Shown piece after piece: positions 63,553-64,000 of a DNA stretch of 64,000 nt. The translations under genes and the position numbers were made by a program. The stretch comes from Coprobacillaceae bacterium UN01-12pH3A (GTDB taxonomy: Bacteria > Bacillota_I > Bacilli_A > Erysipelotrichales > Coprobacillaceae). Position 1 is the first letter of the stretch. Every line of letters starts with the position of its first letter. Location: assembly GCA_027676805.1 (NCBI GenBank), contig JAQENU010000001.1, positions 186,001-250,000 of the forward strand, read 5' to 3'. The notes below the pieces were generated by a model. The model worked only from the letters and a program-made list of their open reading frames with translations, made no database searches and was not told the DNA's origin.

Positions 63553-63576
63553 ATTTATACCTCTTTCTAGTCATTT

Positions 63577-63585
63577 ATTATAACA
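63577..63585 (-). promoter_or_regulatory. Extended -10 promoter of the cls operon
   Basis: On the minus strand TGTTATAAT matches the extended -10 consensus (TGnTATAAT), about 25 nt before the cls start codon. Confidence 0.5.
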
Positions 63586-63628
63586 TAATTTGACTAGATT
63601 GCATATTCATAACTGAAAGGATGATAAT

Positions 63629-63889
63629 ATGTTCTATGTTGACTTTGATTTAGGACCGATTGATTTCGGTTTCACCTATCCGCCATTTGGTCCGGGTCCA
63701 TTTTGGGGACCTCGCCCTCCTTTTGGTCCACCACCGCCAATTTGGGGACCACGTCCACCATTCGGACCATGGGGTCCAGGTCCAGGAGGTCCAGGTCGTC
63801 CACCGTTTGGCCCAGGTCCAGGAGGTCCAGGTCGTCCGCCATTCGGTCCAGGTCCGGGAGGTCCAAGACCGGGAGGTCGCCCATACTAA
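63629..63889 (+). CDS. Pro/Gly-rich repeat peptide
   Basis: This 86-residue protein is over half Pro and Gly. It opens with MFYVDFDLGPIDFGFTYPPF and continues with repeats of PPFGPGPGGPGR and 'WGPRPPFGP'. It has no signal peptide or membrane helix. The ATG follows GAAAGGATG, and an intrinsic terminator follows at once, so it is a single-gene unit. Similar spore-coat-like or surface Pro/Gly-rich peptides occur in Firmicutes, but no function can be assigned. The DNA repeats (GGTCCAGG units) make it prone to length change. Confidence 0.65.
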   Translation: MFYVDFDLGPIDFGFTYPPFGPGPFWGPRPPFGPPPPIWGPRPPFGPWGPGPGGPGRPPFGPGPGGPGRPPFGPGPGGPRPGGRPY

Positions 63890-63915
63890 AAAAGCAACTT
63901 CAAAGTTGCTTTTTA
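63888..63915. terminator. Bidirectional intrinsic terminator
   Basis: AAAGCAACT-TCAA-AGTTGCTTT with A- and T-runs on both sides lies between two convergent genes. Confidence 0.85.
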
Positions 63916-63918
63916 TTA

Positions 63919-64000
63919 TTATTCAAGATAATTGACGATCGTTTGATTCAATGTTTCACAGCTGCGATTAAATTTATTCTTATCATTTTCATTTAATTCT
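63919..64000 (-). CDS. C-terminal end of an unidentified gene (partial)
   Basis: An open frame enters from the right edge of the window and ends with TAA at 63919-63921. The visible 26 residues are charged and helical (NENDKNKFNRSCETLNQTIV) and would fit the C-terminal helix of a small regulator. It is too short to identify. It converges on the Pro/Gly-rich gene and shares its terminator. Confidence 0.45.
   Translation of the reverse strand, partial: ELNENDKNKFNRSCETLNQTIVNYLE

Noticed and set aside
63660..63996. Additional frames over the Pro/Gly-rich gene on both strands
   Set aside because: They are by-products of the GC-rich repeat; only the frame at 63629 has a ribosome-binding site and ends at the terminator.

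Overview
The window looks like the right-hand part of a large integrative and conjugative element (ICE) or integrated plasmid in a low-G+C gut Firmicute, probably of the Erysipelotrichia. That assignment rests on AT-rich codon use, Gram-positive surface-protein architecture and the gene families present, and is inference. From about 1 to 60.2 kb almost every gene lies on the minus strand. From 60.6 kb the genes are ordinary chromosomal ones: a 23S rRNA uracil methyltransferase (rlmD/rumA type), a ParB-domain protein, cardiolipin synthase and a Pro/Gly-rich peptide gene.

Layout in transcription order, right to left. (1) 55.6-60.1 kb is a plasmid-like maintenance module: ParA, ParB, an ATP-dependent DNA ligase, an XRE regulator and small genes. 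It carries four perfect palindromes with an identical 16-bp core, which are candidate parS sites, and three near-identical promoters. (2) 34.7-55.4 kb is a surface module: a tyrosine recombinase, a 519-bp noncoding segment bounded by inverted 22-bp sites, an EAL c-di-GMP phosphodiesterase with a degenerate GGDEF, a LytTR regulator, a 60-residue protein and a 5454-residue surface protein with about 22 InlB-type repeats. (3) 22.6-34.7 kb holds DNA metabolism and unknown genes: resolvase-like and sigma-region-4-like proteins, a C5-cytosine methyltransferase, a short DnaG-type primase, a winged-helix replication-type protein, a hexapeptide-repeat protein, and a duplicated unknown module of which one copy is broken by a nonsense codon. 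(4) 9.3-22.2 kb is the type IV secretion operon: an NlpC/P60-SpaA adhesin, a lipoprotein, a VirB2-like peptide, VirB6-like, PrgI/VirB3-like and VirB4 proteins, and an M23 hydrolase. (5) 8857-9347 is noncoding, with inverted repeats (candidate oriT) and a plus-strand hairpin-terminator unit. (6) 25-8856 is the mobilisation operon: an XRE-RHH protein, a MobL-type relaxase, small unknown genes and the VirD4 coupling protein.

Two signals stand out. First, inverted 22-bp sites flank the noncoding segment between a tyrosine recombinase and a c-di-GMP/LytTR/giant-adhesin gene set; this is the expected layout of an invertible phase-variation switch. Second, at least five genes have no usable ATG, GTG or TTG start. 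Each has a strong Shine-Dalgarno sequence 5-8 nt before an in-frame ATA (one ATC), overlapping or abutting the upstream stop codon. This suggests that the element uses AUA/AUC initiation with translational coupling.
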